From the NCBI RefSeq assembly GCF_011493005.1, contig NZ_CP049156.1, forward strand, positions 2,170,001-2,234,000: a stretch of 64,000 nucleotides of DNA. The letters are read 5' to 3'. Under the pieces are notes generated by a model. The model ran no database searches. It had not been told where the DNA came from and saw only the letters and a program-made list of their open reading frames with translations. The stretch's first letter is position 1. Each line of letters starts with the position of its first letter. A program made the translations under genes and the position numbers. This document shows, one piece after another, positions 22,629 to 32,929 of this stretch. The DNA is from Caballeronia sp. SBC1. Lineage in GTDB: Bacteria; Pseudomonadota; Gammaproteobacteria; Burkholderiales; Burkholderiaceae.

Positions 22629-23327
22629 ATGAACGAATCCCCTTACAGTTTTGGCCGCAGCGGTAGCGTCACGTCGTCCGAAACCCGCAACCGCGTACTA
22701 CGGAACACCTACTGGCTGCTTGCGCTGTCCATGGTCCCAACCGTAATGGGCGCGTGGGTCGGCGTAGCAACGGGCTTTTCCCTGTTTGCGGCTACCAGCC
22801 CCGCCATGAGCTTCATCGCCTTCATGGCAATCGCGTTCGGCTTCATGTTCGCCATTGAGCGCACCAAGAACAGCAGCATCGGCGTATTCGTGTTGCTCGG
22901 CTTCACGTTCTTCATGGGCCTGATGCTGTCGCGTCTGCTGAGCTTCATTCTCGGCTACACGAACGGGCCGCAGCTCATCATGATGGCGTTTGGTGGCACT
23001 GGTGTGATCTTCGCCGCCATGGCGACTATCGCAACAGTCAGCAAGCGCGACTTTTCCGGCCTCGGCAAGTGGCTCTTCATGGGCGTACTGGTATTGCTGC
23101 TGGCCGCGTTCGCGAACGTGTTCCTGCACCTGCCGGCCTTGATGCTGACGGTATCGGTGCTCGCTATCGTGATCTTCTCGGCGTACATGCTGTTCGACGT
23201 CCAGCGCGTGGTGAATGGCGGTGAAACGAATTACATCAGCGCCGCGCTCGCGATCTATCTGGACTTGTACAACGTGTTCACGAACCTGTTGATGCTGCTT
23301 GGCATCTTCGGTGGCAACCGGAACTGA
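22629..23327 (+). CDS. Bax inhibitor-1 / YccA family membrane protein
   Basis: A 232-residue protein with about seven membrane helices. The C-terminal part (GGETNYISAALAIYLDLYNVFTNL) matches the YccA/YbhL branch of the Bax inhibitor-1 family, as does the RNTYWLLALS start of helix one. In E. coli YccA is an FtsH substrate and inhibitor whose degradation HflKC modulates; hflK and hflC lie about 12 kb away. The start at 22629 has a GGAG ribosome-binding site seven bases upstream; a longer upstream frame exists but has no site. Whether this is the functional YccA counterpart is inference. Confidence 0.9.
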   Translation: MNESPYSFGRSGSVTSSETRNRVLRNTYWLLALSMVPTVMGAWVGVATGFSLFAATSPAMSFIAFMAIAFGFMFAIERTKNSSIGVFVLLGFTFFMGLMLSRLLSFILGYTNGPQLIMMAFGGTGVIFAAMATIATVSKRDFSGLGKWLFMGVLVLLLAAFANVFLHLPALMLTVSVLAIVIFSAYMLFDVQRVVNGGETNYISAALAIYLDLYNVFTNLLMLLGIFGGNRN

Positions 23328-23367
23328 TTGCGCGTTAGTCTTGGTTCGCTCGTGTTGCTTCACTCGT

Positions 23368-23397
23368 AAAAACCGGCCTTTTCGAAGGCCGGTTTTT
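23368..23397. terminator. Bidirectional terminator between the Bax inhibitor gene and rlmD
   Basis: A 13-bp perfect stem (23368-23380 with 23385-23397) with a TTCG tetraloop, flanked by A and T runs. It serves the two convergent genes. Confidence 0.92.
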
Positions 23398-23435
23398 TTA
23401 TGCTCGCAAAGCTTGGCGATTCGAAGCTTGGGGAT

Positions 23436-24848
23436 TCAATCGCGCTCGAACAGCGCAATCGATTCGACGTGCGATGTATGCGGAAACATGTTCACCACAC
23501 CCGCGCCCTTCATGCGGTAACCGGCATCGCGCACGAGCACGCCCGCGTCTCGGGCGAGTGTTGCCGGATTGCAGGAGACGTAGACAATTCGCTTGGGCAA
23601 CTCGCCCTCGCCGCTCTGCGCAATTTCTCCCAGCGCCTTCGATACCGCCAGCGCACCTTCACGCGGCGGATCAATGAGAATCTTGTCGAAGGGACCGAGC
23701 GCACGAAAATCGTCTGCTGTGATCTCGAAGAGGTTTCGGCATGCGAACGACGTATGCTCATGGACGCCATTCGACCTCGCATTTTCCAGCGCACGTTCGG
23801 TCAGGCCCGCACTTCCCTCAATTCCCACCACTTCGCGCGCTACGCGAGCGAGCGGCAGCGTGAAATTACCGATACCGCAAAACAGGTCCAGCACCCGATC
23901 CGTGCGCTGCGCGGCCAGCAGCCGCAACGCGCGGCTGACGAGCACGCGGTTGATCTGATGATTGACCTGGGTGAAATCGGTTGGTTTGAACGGCATGCGG
24001 ATGCCGAATTCCGGCAGCGTGTAAGCCAGTTCCCGGTCGACCGGATAAAAGGGATAAGCCGTCTCCGGCCCTTTCGGTTGCAGCCAAAACTGGACGCCAT
24101 GGGCATCGGCGAAAGTACGCAGCAGCGCTTCATCCTCCTGCGTCAGCGGTTCGAGAATCCGCAGCACCAGCGCGGTTACCTCGGCTCCAACGGCCACTTC
24201 GATCTGCGGCAGGCGGTCGCGAATGGACAAATCGCGGACGAGCAGGCGCAGCGGCATAAGCAGTGCAGACACATTCGGGTGCAGGACGTCGCAAGTTTCC
24301 ATATCGGCGACAAAACTGCTCTTTTTCTCGTGGAATCCCACCAGCGCGCCGCCCTTTCCCGCGATCAGCCGCACAGCCAACCGCGCCCGATACCGGTATC
24401 CCCACGACGGCCCGTGAATAGGCCGATAGATCGTTTCCGCATGGAGCTTGCCGATGTGCTGCAGGTTGTCCTCGAGGACGCGTTGCTTCACGGCGATCTG
24501 CGCGCGCACGTCGAGGTGCTGCATGGAGCAGCCGCCGCATTTACTGAAATAGGGGCATTTCGGCTGCGTCCGCATGACGCTTTCACGAAGGATTTTTATG
24601 AGCAGCGCCTGCTCGAAAGCGGCCTTCTTGCGAAAGCTCGCATACAACACGCGTTCACCCGGCAGCGCGCCTTCCACAAAAATAACCTTGCCTTCCGAGC
24701 CGTCCTCGGTCGTCGCGCGGCCGACACCTTGAGCATCCATATCGAGCGATTTGATTTCGATCTCGAGCGGCGCGGCCGAAGGATCCAGAGGAACGATTCG
24801 AACCGGCGCATTCCAGCGACTACGAGATTTTTTTCGAGCGTGAGACAC
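23436..24848 (-). CDS. rlmD: 23S rRNA (uracil-1939-C5) methyltransferase RlmD
   Basis: A 470-residue enzyme. An N-terminal TRAM domain is followed by a [4Fe-4S] site (Cys98, Cys104, Cys107 and a fourth Cys near 187). A class I methyltransferase domain ends the protein with [14 protein letters not shown] and the catalytic-Cys motif [11 protein letters not shown]. It methylates U1939 of 23S rRNA. The start is a GTG at 24848 with GCAGGT just upstream. No ATG gives an acceptable N-terminus, because the first internal Met lies inside the TRAM domain. Confidence 0.93.
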   Translation of the reverse strand: MSHARKKSRSRWNAPVRIVPLDPSAAPLEIEIKSLDMDAQGVGRATTEDGSEGKVIFVEGALPGERVLYASFRKKAAFEQALLIKILRESVMRTQPKCPYFSKCGGCSMQHLDVRAQIAVKQRVLEDNLQHIGKLHAETIYRPIHGPSWGYRYRARLAVRLIAGKGGALVGFHEKKSSFVADMETCDVLHPNVSALLMPLRLLVRDLSIRDRLPQIEVAVGAEVTALVLRILEPLTQEDEALLRTFADAHGVQFWLQPKGPETAYPFYPVDRELAYTLPEFGIRMPFKPTDFTQVNHQINRVLVSRALRLLAAQRTDRVLDLFCGIGNFTLPLARVAREVVGIEGSAGLTERALENARSNGVHEHTSFACRNLFEITADDFRALGPFDKILIDPPREGALAVSKALGEIAQSGEGELPKRIVYVSCNPATLARDAGVLVRDAGYRMKGAGVVNMFPHTSHVESIALFERD

Positions 24849-24984
24849 CTGCGGACATCCTGGCTAATGTAAAAAAAGTGAACAATCGGGAAGTGGAAAA
24901 CCAAACGAAAAGCGGGGTGAATACCCCGAAAAGAGCAGCAAAGGCGAGATTGTAGACGATGCCGGAAACGCCCCGGCGCGGTGC

Positions 24985-25761
24985 TTAGTTGTCGAACGCC
25001 GCCAGATATTCAGCCCAATGGGACGCCGGCTCAAGCGCGAGGGCATTCTTTACGAAGCTGATCTCGTCGGCATACTCTTCAGCGGAAAACCCTCCGCGCA
25101 TTAGTTGAAAACGGCAGTACATCAGGTAGGTGTTTACCACGTCCGTCTCGCAATAATTGCGGATTTCTTCTATGCGCCCTTCCGAGTACGCCTGCCAGAC
25201 CATGCCGCCGTCCATGCCCAGCTTGCCCGGGAAACCGCACAGCTTGGCGAGCGCATCCAGCGGCGCATTCGCGCGCGCCTGGTACATCGCAAGCACGTCC
25301 ATCAGGTCGGTGTGACGCGCGTGGTAACGGCTGATGTAGTTGTTGTAGCGGAACTCGCGATCGTCGTTGCCCTGGTCCCAGTAGCGGGACGCCGCCACGC
25401 CATGCACCAGCGCGCGGTAGTGCAGCACGGGCAGATCGAAACCGCCGCCATTCCATGAAACGAGTTGCGGCGTATATTTTTCGATGACGCGAAAAAACGA
25501 CTGGATCAGCGACGCCTCGGAATCGGTCGTAGTGCCGAGCGAACGCACGCGAAAACCCGTGTTATCGCGGAACACGCATGAAATGGCGGCAATGCGCTGC
25601 AGATGATGCGGCAGGAAGTCGTTGCCCACCTTTTCGCGGCGAGCGGCGAACGCATGCTCCGCTACCTCGATATCGGTCAGCGTGGCGGGAAGAGTGTCGA
25701 GACGGCGAATACCGTCGACATCGGGAATCGTCTCGATGTCGAATACGAGAATTGGAGTCAT
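24985..25761 (-). CDS. Predicted 3'-5' exonuclease, PolB-like DEDDy family
   Basis: A 258-residue protein with the three exonuclease motifs: FDIETIPD (residues 7-14, Asp and Glu), SWNGGGFDLPVL in the middle, and YCETDVVNTYL near residue 200, which gives the final Asp and Tyr-type helix. It matches the stand-alone PolB-like exonuclease family (PF10108). Substrate and role are not known. It lies 39 bases downstream of rpoS on the same strand, so it may be cotranscribed with the general stress sigma factor. The ATG at 25759-25761 places the ExoI motif at the very start, as expected. Confidence 0.88.
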   Translation of the reverse strand: MTPILVFDIETIPDVDGIRRLDTLPATLTDIEVAEHAFAARREKVGNDFLPHHLQRIAAISCVFRDNTGFRVRSLGTTTDSEASLIQSFFRVIEKYTPQLVSWNGGGFDLPVLHYRALVHGVAASRYWDQGNDDREFRYNNYISRYHARHTDLMDVLAMYQARANAPLDALAKLCGFPGKLGMDGGMVWQAYSEGRIEEIRNYCETDVVNTYLMYCRFQLMRGGFSAEEYADEISFVKNALALEPASHWAEYLAAFDN

Positions 25762-25800
25762 TACTTTTTTAAAGACAGCATTGCAAGGACGACGCTGCGC

Positions 25801-26895
25801 CTAGAGCACGGCGTCCTTTCGCACACCGTTCGATGCGAAGAACCGCTTGAGCCGGACCAGCGCTTCTTGCTGGATTTGGCGCACGCGCTCACGCGTCAGG
25901 CCCATTTCGTCGGCGAGTTCTTCGAGCGTGGCCGGCTCAATATGATTCAGGCCGAAACGACGCTCGATCACGTGCCGGTGTTTGTCGGAGAGACGGGAAA
26001 GCCACAGCTTCGTGAGTGTTTCCAGTTCGCGATGCTGAACTTCCGAATCGGGCGACTGGCTTGCGTCGTCGGACAGCAGATCGAGCAGGCTGCTCGCCGG
26101 ATCGAGATCGAGCGGCGCATCGAGCGACGCCGTGTGTTCGTTGAGCGCGAGGATGTCCGTGACTTCCTCGGGCGTTTTGCCGGTGAGATGCGCGATGTCA
26201 TCAATACTCGCGTCGCGCCGGTCCGGCGCAATGGCCGCCGTCGAGTTCGCCGAGCTTTTTTCGAGATGACGTTTCGCGCGCAGTACCTGGTTGAGCTCGC
26301 GAATCACGTGGACAGGCAAGCGTACCGTGCGCGCCTGATTCATGATCGCGCGCTCGATGCTCTGCCGGATCCACCACGTGGCATACGTCGAAAACCGGAA
26401 ACCACGCGTGGGATCGAATTTTTCGATAGCGTGCATCAAGCCGAGATTGCCCTCCTCGATCAGATCGAGCAGCGGCACGCCACGATTCAGATAACCCTTC
26501 GCGATACTGACCACCAGCCGTAGATTGCGCTCGATCATGACCTGGCGCGCTTCGAATTCGCCGGCTTTCGCCAGCCGCGAATAGCGCTGCTCTTCCTCAA
26601 CGGTCAGCAGCGGCTTCACACTGATGCGGTTCAGGTAATGCTGGATTGTGTCGGCCGTGAGTTCGGCCTGCAAAATAGACTTGAAGTCGTCGACGTCGGG
26701 TACGGAATCAGCCGCGCCCTCGACGGCATCCTTGCCGTTCACGCCACTGTCTTCGTCGGCATCAAGCTCGACGTCGGCCGTTTCGCCTTCGGACTCGTCT
26801 GCGTGGCTCGAAGCGCCGTCTTCCACCGTTGTCTGCGTGGGTCGGCTGATTGTCTCAGTCTCGGCTGGCGGCGGGCGGCGCTTCGATTTAGGCAT
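25801..26895 (-). CDS. rpoS: RNA polymerase sigma factor RpoS
   Basis: A 364-residue sigma-70-type factor. The long acidic N-terminal extension (about 70 residues) precedes region 1.2. Region 2 contains [17 protein letters not shown] and [17 protein letters not shown]. Region 4 has the helix-turn-helix [21 protein letters not shown]. Sigma-38 directs stationary-phase and general-stress transcription. It lies directly downstream of nlpD, the order that supports RpoS over a heat-shock or housekeeping sigma. The rpoS promoter commonly lies inside nlpD, but I did not identify one here. Confidence 0.96.
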   Translation of the reverse strand: MPKSKRRPPPAETETISRPTQTTVEDGASSHADESEGETADVELDADEDSGVNGKDAVEGAADSVPDVDDFKSILQAELTADTIQHYLNRISVKPLLTVEEEQRYSRLAKAGEFEARQVMIERNLRLVVSIAKGYLNRGVPLLDLIEEGNLGLMHAIEKFDPTRGFRFSTYATWWIRQSIERAIMNQARTVRLPVHVIRELNQVLRAKRHLEKSSANSTAAIAPDRRDASIDDIAHLTGKTPEEVTDILALNEHTASLDAPLDLDPASSLLDLLSDDASQSPDSEVQHRELETLTKLWLSRLSDKHRHVIERRFGLNHIEPATLEELADEMGLTRERVRQIQQEALVRLKRFFASNGVRKDAVL

Positions 26896-26906
26896 GATGA
26901 TTTCGC

Positions 26907-27884
26907 TTATTGCGGCGGCAAATACTTCAGAGGGTCGACAGGTTTGCCCTGCCGGCGGACTTCGAAATGCAACATCACGCGGTCCGAATCGCTGTTGCCC
27001 ATCTCGGCGATTTTCTGCCCTTTTGTCACCGCGTCTCCCTCTTTTACCATCAAAGCACTGTTATGTGCGTACGCAGTAAGAAAAGTTGCGTCGTGCTTGA
27101 TGATGATGAGATTGCCGTATCCGCGCAGACCGTTGCCGGAGTAGACGACCCGTCCATCGGCCGCCGCGTTGACCGGATCTCCGGCTGCGCCGCCAATGTT
27201 CAACCCTTTGTTCTTCGCGTCGTCGAACGTGCCGAGAATCGGCCCGCGCGCCGGCCAGATGAACGCGGGCTGCCCAGCAGAAACCGCGGCCGCGCCATTA
27301 TCCACACCCGTTCCCGGCGGCTGCGTCATGGCCAGCCCTGGCGCCGCTGTGCCCGGCATTGCTCCCATGCCGGACGAAGTGCCGTAATTCGGTGCAGGCG
27401 GCAAACCGCCCTCCGTGCCCGGAGCAGTCGAAGGATTCGCACTGTACGTGCTGTTCAGCGGCTGGGCCTGCACTCCGCCGCCAACAATGGGAGCGGTAGA
27501 AACGCCCGGTGTAGCCGCCGCGAGATTAGCGCCCGGAGGCGCCACGCGCAGCAACTGGTCGACTTCGATCTGGTTCGGGTTCGTCATGTTGTTCCACGAC
27601 GCGATATCCCGATAATTCTGGCCGTTTTCCAGTGCGATCCGGTATAGGGTGTCACCCGGCTTCACCCGGTAGTAACCCGGCGGCGGCGGACCCGGCGGCA
27701 ACACGGCTCCATCCTGGGCAGCCTGCGTGCCGATTGCGGATCCAGTCCGGTCAACGACGGGCGCCTGATCCATCCGGGTCGCGCAGGCGGCCAGTGCGGA
27801 CAGCGCAACGACGCATACACAGCGCTGAACCACCCACAGACCGGGGTTCGCGCTCACTTCACGTTTAGCACGCAACATACTCAT
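26907..27884 (-). CDS. nlpD: Lipoprotein NlpD, LysM and M23 peptidase-like domains
   Basis: A 325-residue lipoprotein. A signal peptide ends in the lipobox LAAC (Cys34). A LysM domain follows (about 65-110, [18 protein letters not shown]), then a Pro/Gly/Ala-rich linker, then a C-terminal LytM/M23 fold (about 215-320). The M23 domain lacks clear zinc-ligand His residues at the usual sites except HFEV, so it is likely a regulator of cell-wall amidases, as NlpD is in E. coli. The start at 27884 leaves a normal signal peptide. It is followed 11 bases later by rpoS. Confidence 0.92.
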   Translation of the reverse strand: MSMLRAKREVSANPGLWVVQRCVCVVALSALAACATRMDQAPVVDRTGSAIGTQAAQDGAVLPPGPPPPGYYRVKPGDTLYRIALENGQNYRDIASWNNMTNPNQIEVDQLLRVAPPGANLAAATPGVSTAPIVGGGVQAQPLNSTYSANPSTAPGTEGGLPPAPNYGTSSGMGAMPGTAAPGLAMTQPPGTGVDNGAAAVSAGQPAFIWPARGPILGTFDDAKNKGLNIGGAAGDPVNAAADGRVVYSGNGLRGYGNLIIIKHDATFLTAYAHNSALMVKEGDAVTKGQKIAEMGNSDSDRVMLHFEVRRQGKPVDPLKYLPPQ

Positions 27885-27889
27885 CGGTG

Positions 27890-29128
27890 TTAAATCACTC
27901 CGGATTTTAAGGGTACAAAGAAAACCCGATCGAGCTGCGACTCGCGCCATTGAGTGGGCGAAACGCGCTCGACGAGTGTCAGTATCTGCGCTTGCGCCGT
28001 CTGGGATCCGACGGGCGCAACAAGTCTGCCGCCTACAGCGAGTTGATCGAGCAACGCCTGCGGAACGTCGAGGCCGGCACAAGCAATCACAATGGCGTCG
28101 AACGGCGCGACCGCCGGCAATCCAAGGCGCCCATCGCCGTAATGCAGGCGGATGTTCGGCACGCGCAACGGCCGCAAATTCAGCTTCGCGCGCTCAGATA
28201 ACGGCCGGATCCGTTCAATGGAATACACGTCGGCTGCTACCTGCGACAACACAGCCGCCTGATACCCGCAGCCCGTGCCGATTTCCAGCACATTCCTGAG
28301 CGTTCGTCCGGCCGCGACCAGCTCGATCATCCGTGCGACCACCGACGGCTTGGAGATAGTCTGATGATGACCGATCGGCAGCGCAGCATCCTCATACGCC
28401 TGCGTGGCAAGTCCGGGATCGACGAACATGTGGCGCGGCACTGCTGCCATGGCGGCGAGCACGCGTGCATCCGTTATGCCGTTGGCACGCAGACGTTCGA
28501 CCATGCGCTCGCGCACTCGTTCCGATGTCAGCGCGTGAGTGCTTTGCTGCCCGGCCTGGGACGTAGCCTTTCGGACGGCGTTTGATTTGACCTCGGGTTG
28601 CGGTGCCGGTTTTAACTTCGCTGGTTGTAAATTCGCCGGTTGTAAATTCGATTTCGCATCCGGCTTTAAGTGTGTCTTGGGCCTTGGCTGAGCATCGCGC
28701 GTTTCGTTCAGACGCGCGCCCGAACGCAGCGCGCCGGGCTGATGATGCGCGACGACCGTGGATGGTTTCGACGTAGCATGCAATCTTGCGGCCGAACGAT
28801 GCCCTTCTCCCGTCGATGCAGCCGGACTCCCCGCCACACCTCGCGCCGTGTTGCCCGGGAGCGCCTTCGATTCAGGTTTCGCCACCGCACTCACTTTCGT
28901 GCCGGAGTGCGTGCCCGACGACGGTTTTGCTGCCCTTCCACCCGCCAGTTTCGGGGCGGCTGCGGAGGTCTTGTGCGTGGCCGCCGCGGATTTCAAAACA
29001 CCGCTGCCGCCCGAAATCGCCTTCAATACCGGCTTGCTGCGCGCATCAGGACGCGCAGTCGCCTTGCGTGGCTCACGCACCAGATCGGCGAGCGCCAGCG
29101 GAAAGCGTTTCGCGCGTTCGTCCGTCAT
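27890..29128 (-). CDS. pcm: Protein-L-isoaspartate O-methyltransferase with long N-terminal extension
   Basis: A 412-residue protein. The C-terminal 215 residues, starting near [11 protein letters not shown], are a complete PIMT domain with the AdoMet motif [13 protein letters not shown]. The first 195 residues are a low-complexity, basic, Ser/Lys/Pro/Ala-rich segment unlike the 208-residue E. coli enzyme. The enzyme methylates isoaspartyl residues in damaged proteins. Its ATG at 29128 overlaps the surE stop (ATGA). A 15-bp tandem duplication at 28617-28646 lies inside the linker and encodes NLQPA-type repeats. The function of the extension is unknown. Confidence 0.92.
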   Translation of the reverse strand: MTDERAKRFPLALADLVREPRKATARPDARSKPVLKAISGGSGVLKSAAATHKTSAAAPKLAGGRAAKPSSGTHSGTKVSAVAKPESKALPGNTARGVAGSPAASTGEGHRSAARLHATSKPSTVVAHHQPGALRSGARLNETRDAQPRPKTHLKPDAKSNLQPANLQPAKLKPAPQPEVKSNAVRKATSQAGQQSTHALTSERVRERMVERLRANGITDARVLAAMAAVPRHMFVDPGLATQAYEDAALPIGHHQTISKPSVVARMIELVAAGRTLRNVLEIGTGCGYQAAVLSQVAADVYSIERIRPLSERAKLNLRPLRVPNIRLHYGDGRLGLPAVAPFDAIVIACAGLDVPQALLDQLAVGGRLVAPVGSQTAQAQILTLVERVSPTQWRESQLDRVFFVPLKSGVI

Positions 29129-29883
29129 GAACGGCGGCTCCGTGCCTCGGCCCACTGGCGCGTAGCGGGCAGCAGCTTGGTGTGCGTCAGATCGAGTTGC
29201 AGCGGCGTGATCGAGATATGACCGTTCGCCACCGCGTGGAAGTCCGTGCCTTCGCTTGCATCGAGCGCGTCGCCGGACGGCCCGATCCACCAGATCGGAT
29301 TACCGCGCGGATCGATTTGCCGAACGACCGGCTGCGACGGATGGCGCTTGCCCAGCCGCGTAATACGCCACTCGCCCATCTCGTCATACGGCAGACTCGG
29401 AATGTTCACATTGAGCAGCGGATGGCCGGGCATGGGATGCGCGAGATAGTGCGCGACGATATCCGCCGCCACCCGCGCCGCGTCCTCCAGATGCAGCCAA
29501 TCTCGCCCGACCAGAGAGAACGCAATGGCCGGCACGCCGAACATGAACCCTTCGGTGGCCGCGGCAACCGTTCCCGAATACAGCGTGTCCTCGCCCATGT
29601 TCTGGCCGTTGTTTATGCCTGATACAACAAGATCAGGCTGCTCGGCCAGCATGCCCGTGAGCGCGATGTGCACTGAATCCGTTGGCGTGCCGTTCACATA
29701 GTTGAAACCATTTGCTGCGGTGTGAATGGTGAGCGGCCGCGACAGCGTCAGTGAGTTCGAAGCGCCGCTACAGTTTTGCTCGGGCGCCATCACGGTGACT
29801 TCGCCAAGCGGCTGCATGGCCGCGTGCAGCACGTTAAGGCCGCGGGCCAGATAACCGTCGTCGTTACTGAGTAGGATTCGCAT
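29125..29883 (-). CDS. surE: 5'-nucleotidase SurE
   Basis: A 252-residue metal-dependent phosphatase of standard length. The metal-binding Asp8 and Asp9 are in [21 protein letters not shown] and [18 protein letters not shown] are the other hallmark segments. It dephosphorylates nucleoside monophosphates and short polyphosphates and is associated with stationary-phase survival. It overlaps pcm by four bases, and the surE-pcm-nlpD-rpoS order is ancient in proteobacteria. Confidence 0.96.
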   Translation of the reverse strand: MRILLSNDDGYLARGLNVLHAAMQPLGEVTVMAPEQNCSGASNSLTLSRPLTIHTAANGFNYVNGTPTDSVHIALTGMLAEQPDLVVSGINNGQNMGEDTLYSGTVAAATEGFMFGVPAIAFSLVGRDWLHLEDAARVAADIVAHYLAHPMPGHPLLNVNIPSLPYDEMGEWRITRLGKRHPSQPVVRQIDPRGNPIWWIGPSGDALDASEGTDFHAVANGHISITPLQLDLTHTKLLPATRQWAEARSRRS

Positions 29884-30079
29884 CCGACGATTGTAACCGA
29901 GGAAGGAAGGCCCGCGGATCGACAGCGGGACACTCGGCCAAACGGTCTGCTACAGCGCTTTACAGTGGGCAAGTTGCACGCGTTTTATAGACCTTTCGGC
30001 CAACGAGACAGGTGCAGCAGCACGCTCGTGCAGCCCTGATCTACACTGCCAGATCACGATCATTTCCCCCGGAGACAGC

Positions 30080-31054
30080 ATGCGCGCGATTCGATGCAAC
30101 CAGTACGGACCACCGGAGTCCCTCGTCCTGGAAACACTCCCGGATCTCCAGCCCGGGCCGGGCCAGGTAGTGATCGACGTACGCGCCGCCAGCGTGAACT
30201 TCCCTGACGTCCTCGTGATCCAGAACAAGTACCAGATGAAGCCCGAATTGCCGTTCACGCCGGGCTCCGAGTTCGCGGGGGTGGTGCGGGCCACAGGCCC
30301 TGACGTCAATCGGTTGAAGCCCGGCATGCGGGTCGTCGCCTACACCGCGCAAGGCGCTTTCGCTGAGCAGGCGCTGGCAAGCGAGGCGGCCTGCATTCCA
30401 TTGCCCGACGACATCGACTTCGCCAGCGCTGCGGCCATTACCCTCGCGTACGGCACCTCGCACCACGCCGTGGTCGACCGGGGCGCGCTGAAGGCGGGTG
30501 AAACCATGCTCGTGCTGGGCGCGGCGGGCGGCGTCGGGCTGGCGGCGGTGGAAATTGGCAAGGCGCTCGGCGCGCGCGTGATTGCGGCGGCGTCGAGTCC
30601 GGATAAGCTCGCGTTGTGCGTAGAGCACGGTGCGGACGCCACCATCGACTACACGAGTGAAAACCTGCGCGAGCGGATCAAGGCGCTGACAAACGGGAAC
30701 GGGCCCGATGTGATCTACGACCCGGTCGGCGGCGAGTACGCGGAGCCGGCTTTTCGCAGCATCGGGTGGCGCGGCCGGTATCTCGTGGTCGGATTTGCGA
30801 ACGGCGAGATTCCGAAGCTGCCGCTCAACCTAGCACTGCTCAAGGGCGCGAGTATTGTTGGAGTGTTCTGGGGTCAGCATATCCAGCGCGAGGCCGAACT
30901 GGCGAGTGCCGCGTTGCAGCAGATTTTCGGCTGGATCAAGGAGGGCCGGGTACGGCCGCATGTCACAAAGCGCTACGCCCTTGAACAGACCGCTACGGCA
31001 TTGAACGACATGGCCAGCCGGCGCGTGTTGGGGAAGATCGTGATCGAACCTTGA
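30080..31054 (+). CDS. NADPH:quinone oxidoreductase, zinc-independent MDR family
   Basis: A 324-residue medium-chain dehydrogenase/reductase. The N-terminal GroES-like part contains FTPGSEFAGVV, and the Rossmann part carries GAAGGVGLAAVEIGKALG, the dinucleotide site. The structural and catalytic zinc ligands of alcohol dehydrogenases are absent, so this is a quinone-oxidoreductase-like member. Substrate is not readable. The ATG at 30080 has GGAGACAGC just upstream. It is convergent with the CoA transferase and divergent from surE. Confidence 0.88.
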   Translation: MRAIRCNQYGPPESLVLETLPDLQPGPGQVVIDVRAASVNFPDVLVIQNKYQMKPELPFTPGSEFAGVVRATGPDVNRLKPGMRVVAYTAQGAFAEQALASEAACIPLPDDIDFASAAAITLAYGTSHHAVVDRGALKAGETMLVLGAAGGVGLAAVEIGKALGARVIAAASSPDKLALCVEHGADATIDYTSENLRERIKALTNGNGPDVIYDPVGGEYAEPAFRSIGWRGRYLVVGFANGEIPKLPLNLALLKGASIVGVFWGQHIQREAELASAALQQIFGWIKEGRVRPHVTKRYALEQTATALNDMASRRVLGKIVIEP

Positions 31055-31226
31055 CGGATCGTGGGGCAGCGGATGACGGCGACGCGCACGAACAACGCCT
31101 GACAATCTGGCCGCCGCGTCTCACATCTTTTCGATATCACCGGCGCTCGGCTGCCATTTCATCTGGTGGCGATCAACCGGCGTCGTGCGATCCCGTCAAG
31201 CACCAGAGCCAATGCAGTCAGCACTA

Positions 31227-31266
31227 GAACGCCGGCGAGGTCGAAGGAACGCCGGCGAGGTCGAAG
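31227..31266. repeat. 20-bp perfect tandem duplication
   Basis: Two identical copies of gaacgccggcgaggtcgaag, back to back, in the spacer after the quinone oxidoreductase. Confidence 0.9.
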
Positions 31267-31327
31267 GTAGCTTCAGCTTGCAGGATCAGTGCCTACCCCA
31301 CGCGCCGAGTTCTATATCTGGCGGTCC

Positions 31328-31362
31328 CTAAGGCGGATCGCTAAGGCGGATCGCTAAGGCGG
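31328..31362. repeat. 13-bp tandem repeat, 2.7 copies
   Basis: ctaaggcggatcg twice, then its first nine bases again, just before the end of the CoA transferase gene. Confidence 0.9.
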
Positions 31363-31368
31363 AAAAGC

Positions 31369-32574
31369 TTAAATCGCCTTGTTCGCCCGTAGTTGCGCAA
31401 TCTCGTGAGGCTCATACCCAAGCGATCGCAGGACTTCATCGGTGTGTTCGCCGAGTTGAGGGCCAAGCCAGCGTGTCTCGCCCGGCGTCTCCGACAACTT
31501 CGGCGTGACGTTCGGCAGTGCGATCTCCCGGCCATCCTGCCAGGGAAAATGCTGGATCATCTGGCGCGCAATGTATTGCGGATCGGTGAACATATCGGCC
31601 ACGCTGTAGATTCGGCCCGCAGGAACATCCGCGGCGTTCAACACGGCAAGTGCCTCATCGATGGAACGGGTACAAAGCCATACGCGGATAGCATCGTCAA
31701 TTTCGCGTGTGCGCGGCACACGTCCGTCATTCGATGCCAGCGTGGGATCGTTGCCCAGGTCCTCGCGGCCGATCGCGAACATCAACCGCTTGAAGATTGG
31801 ATCGCTGTTGCCGCCAATCACAATACTGCCGTCACGGCACGGATAAGTGTTCGACGGCACGATGCCCGGCAGCGAGGCGCCCGTGCGCTCGCGGATCATG
31901 CCGTACACGCCGTATTCGGGTACAACGCTTTCCATCATGTTGAAGACGGCTTCGTACAGCGCGACATCGACCACTTGTCCCTTGCCGCCATTCGCTTGCC
32001 GATGATGCAACGCCATCAACGCGCCGATCACCCCATGCAGCGCGGCAATGGAGTCACCAATGGAAATGCCGATGCGCGGCGGCGGCAAGTCCGGGTAACC
32101 GGTGATGTGGCGCAATCCGCCCATTGATTCGGCGATCGCGCCAAAGCCCGGCCGGTCGCGATACGGCCCGGTCTGCCCGTAGCCCGACAGCCGCACCATC
32201 ACAAGGCCCGGGTTTTCGGCAGATAACACCTCATAGCCCAGCCCGAGTTTCTCGAGCAGGCCCGGCCGGAAATTCTCGACGACGATATCGGCTTCCTTCG
32301 CGAGCCGCCGGACGATTTCCTTGCCTTCGGGAGCCTTGAGATTGACCGTCACCGACTTTTTATTACGTGCCTGGACCGCCCACCATAGCGACGTCCCGCC
32401 TACTTCCGGATAGAGCTTGCGCCATTTGCGCAGCGGATCGCCGCCGTTCGGATCTTCGATCTTGATCACGTCGGCGCCGAACTCGCCCATGAAGCGCGCG
32501 GCGAACGGCCCGGCGATCAGCGTACCGAGTTCGAGCACCTTGACGCCGGCGAGCGGTCCCGTAGAAACGCTCAT
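31369..32574 (-). CDS. CaiB/BaiF family CoA transferase
   Basis: A 401-residue class III CoA transferase. The N-terminal MSVSTGPLAGVKVLELG and FGADVIKIEDP segments are typical, and the catalytic Asp is expected in GISIGDSIAALHG. The family moves CoA between carboxylic acids; the pair cannot be inferred here. The ATG at 32574 has a near-perfect GGAGG site, while the longer upstream frame has none and runs into the next gene. Finding it behind the dnaX-recR genes is unusual in function, though the intervals are short. Confidence 0.9.
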   Translation of the reverse strand: MSVSTGPLAGVKVLELGTLIAGPFAARFMGEFGADVIKIEDPNGGDPLRKWRKLYPEVGGTSLWWAVQARNKKSVTVNLKAPEGKEIVRRLAKEADIVVENFRPGLLEKLGLGYEVLSAENPGLVMVRLSGYGQTGPYRDRPGFGAIAESMGGLRHITGYPDLPPPRIGISIGDSIAALHGVIGALMALHHRQANGGKGQVVDVALYEAVFNMMESVVPEYGVYGMIRERTGASLPGIVPSNTYPCRDGSIVIGGNSDPIFKRLMFAIGREDLGNDPTLASNDGRVPRTREIDDAIRVWLCTRSIDEALAVLNAADVPAGRIYSVADMFTDPQYIARQMIQHFPWQDGREIALPNVTPKLSETPGETRWLGPQLGEHTDEVLRSLGYEPHEIAQLRANKAI

Positions 32575-32666
32575 GGTGCCTCCTTCGTTATGGTTTGCAC
32601 AGCGGGTTTTCACAGCGCTCCGCAGCAGCTTGAAATAGCTTGAGAGCTTGATGCGCCGGGCAACCT

Positions 32667-32891
32667 TTACAGCGGAATGTCCAGCGCCTTGAACCGCGGC
32701 GAACCGTCGGCAAGCGTCCCGTTGAACAGTTCCGCCGGACGCACCCACAGGCCATGATCGTGCGGCCAGAGATGTTCATAGACGATCATCGCCTCTTCCG
32801 TCTCTGAATGCCGCGCCACGCCGATCACGCGATATAAACCACCCTTGTAATGCCGGTGGGTGGCGAGCGCCAATGCTTCTGCTTCGGTCAT
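32667..32891 (-). CDS. DUF1653 protein
   Basis: A 74-residue protein with the DUF1653 core: YKGGLYRVIGVARHSETEE, YEHLWPHDHGLWVRP, then a short ending. Function is not known. It starts about 40 bases after recR and precedes the CoA transferase. An ATG start at 32891 begins MTEAEALALATHRHYKGG. Confidence 0.85.
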   Translation of the reverse strand: MTEAEALALATHRHYKGGLYRVIGVARHSETEEAMIVYEHLWPHDHGLWVRPAELFNGTLADGSPRFKALDIPL

Positions 32892-32929
32892 ATCGTTGCC
32901 TTGTTGCCTTGTTGCGGTGTAACTGCTGT

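Larger units (their letters stand above)
31055..31368. other. Spacer with short tandem duplications
   Basis: A 314-base gap between convergent genes. It holds a 20-bp perfect tandem duplication at 31227-31266 and a 13-bp repeat (two full copies and a 9-bp partial) at 31328-31362. No terminator hairpin or gene is evident. Confidence 0.7.
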
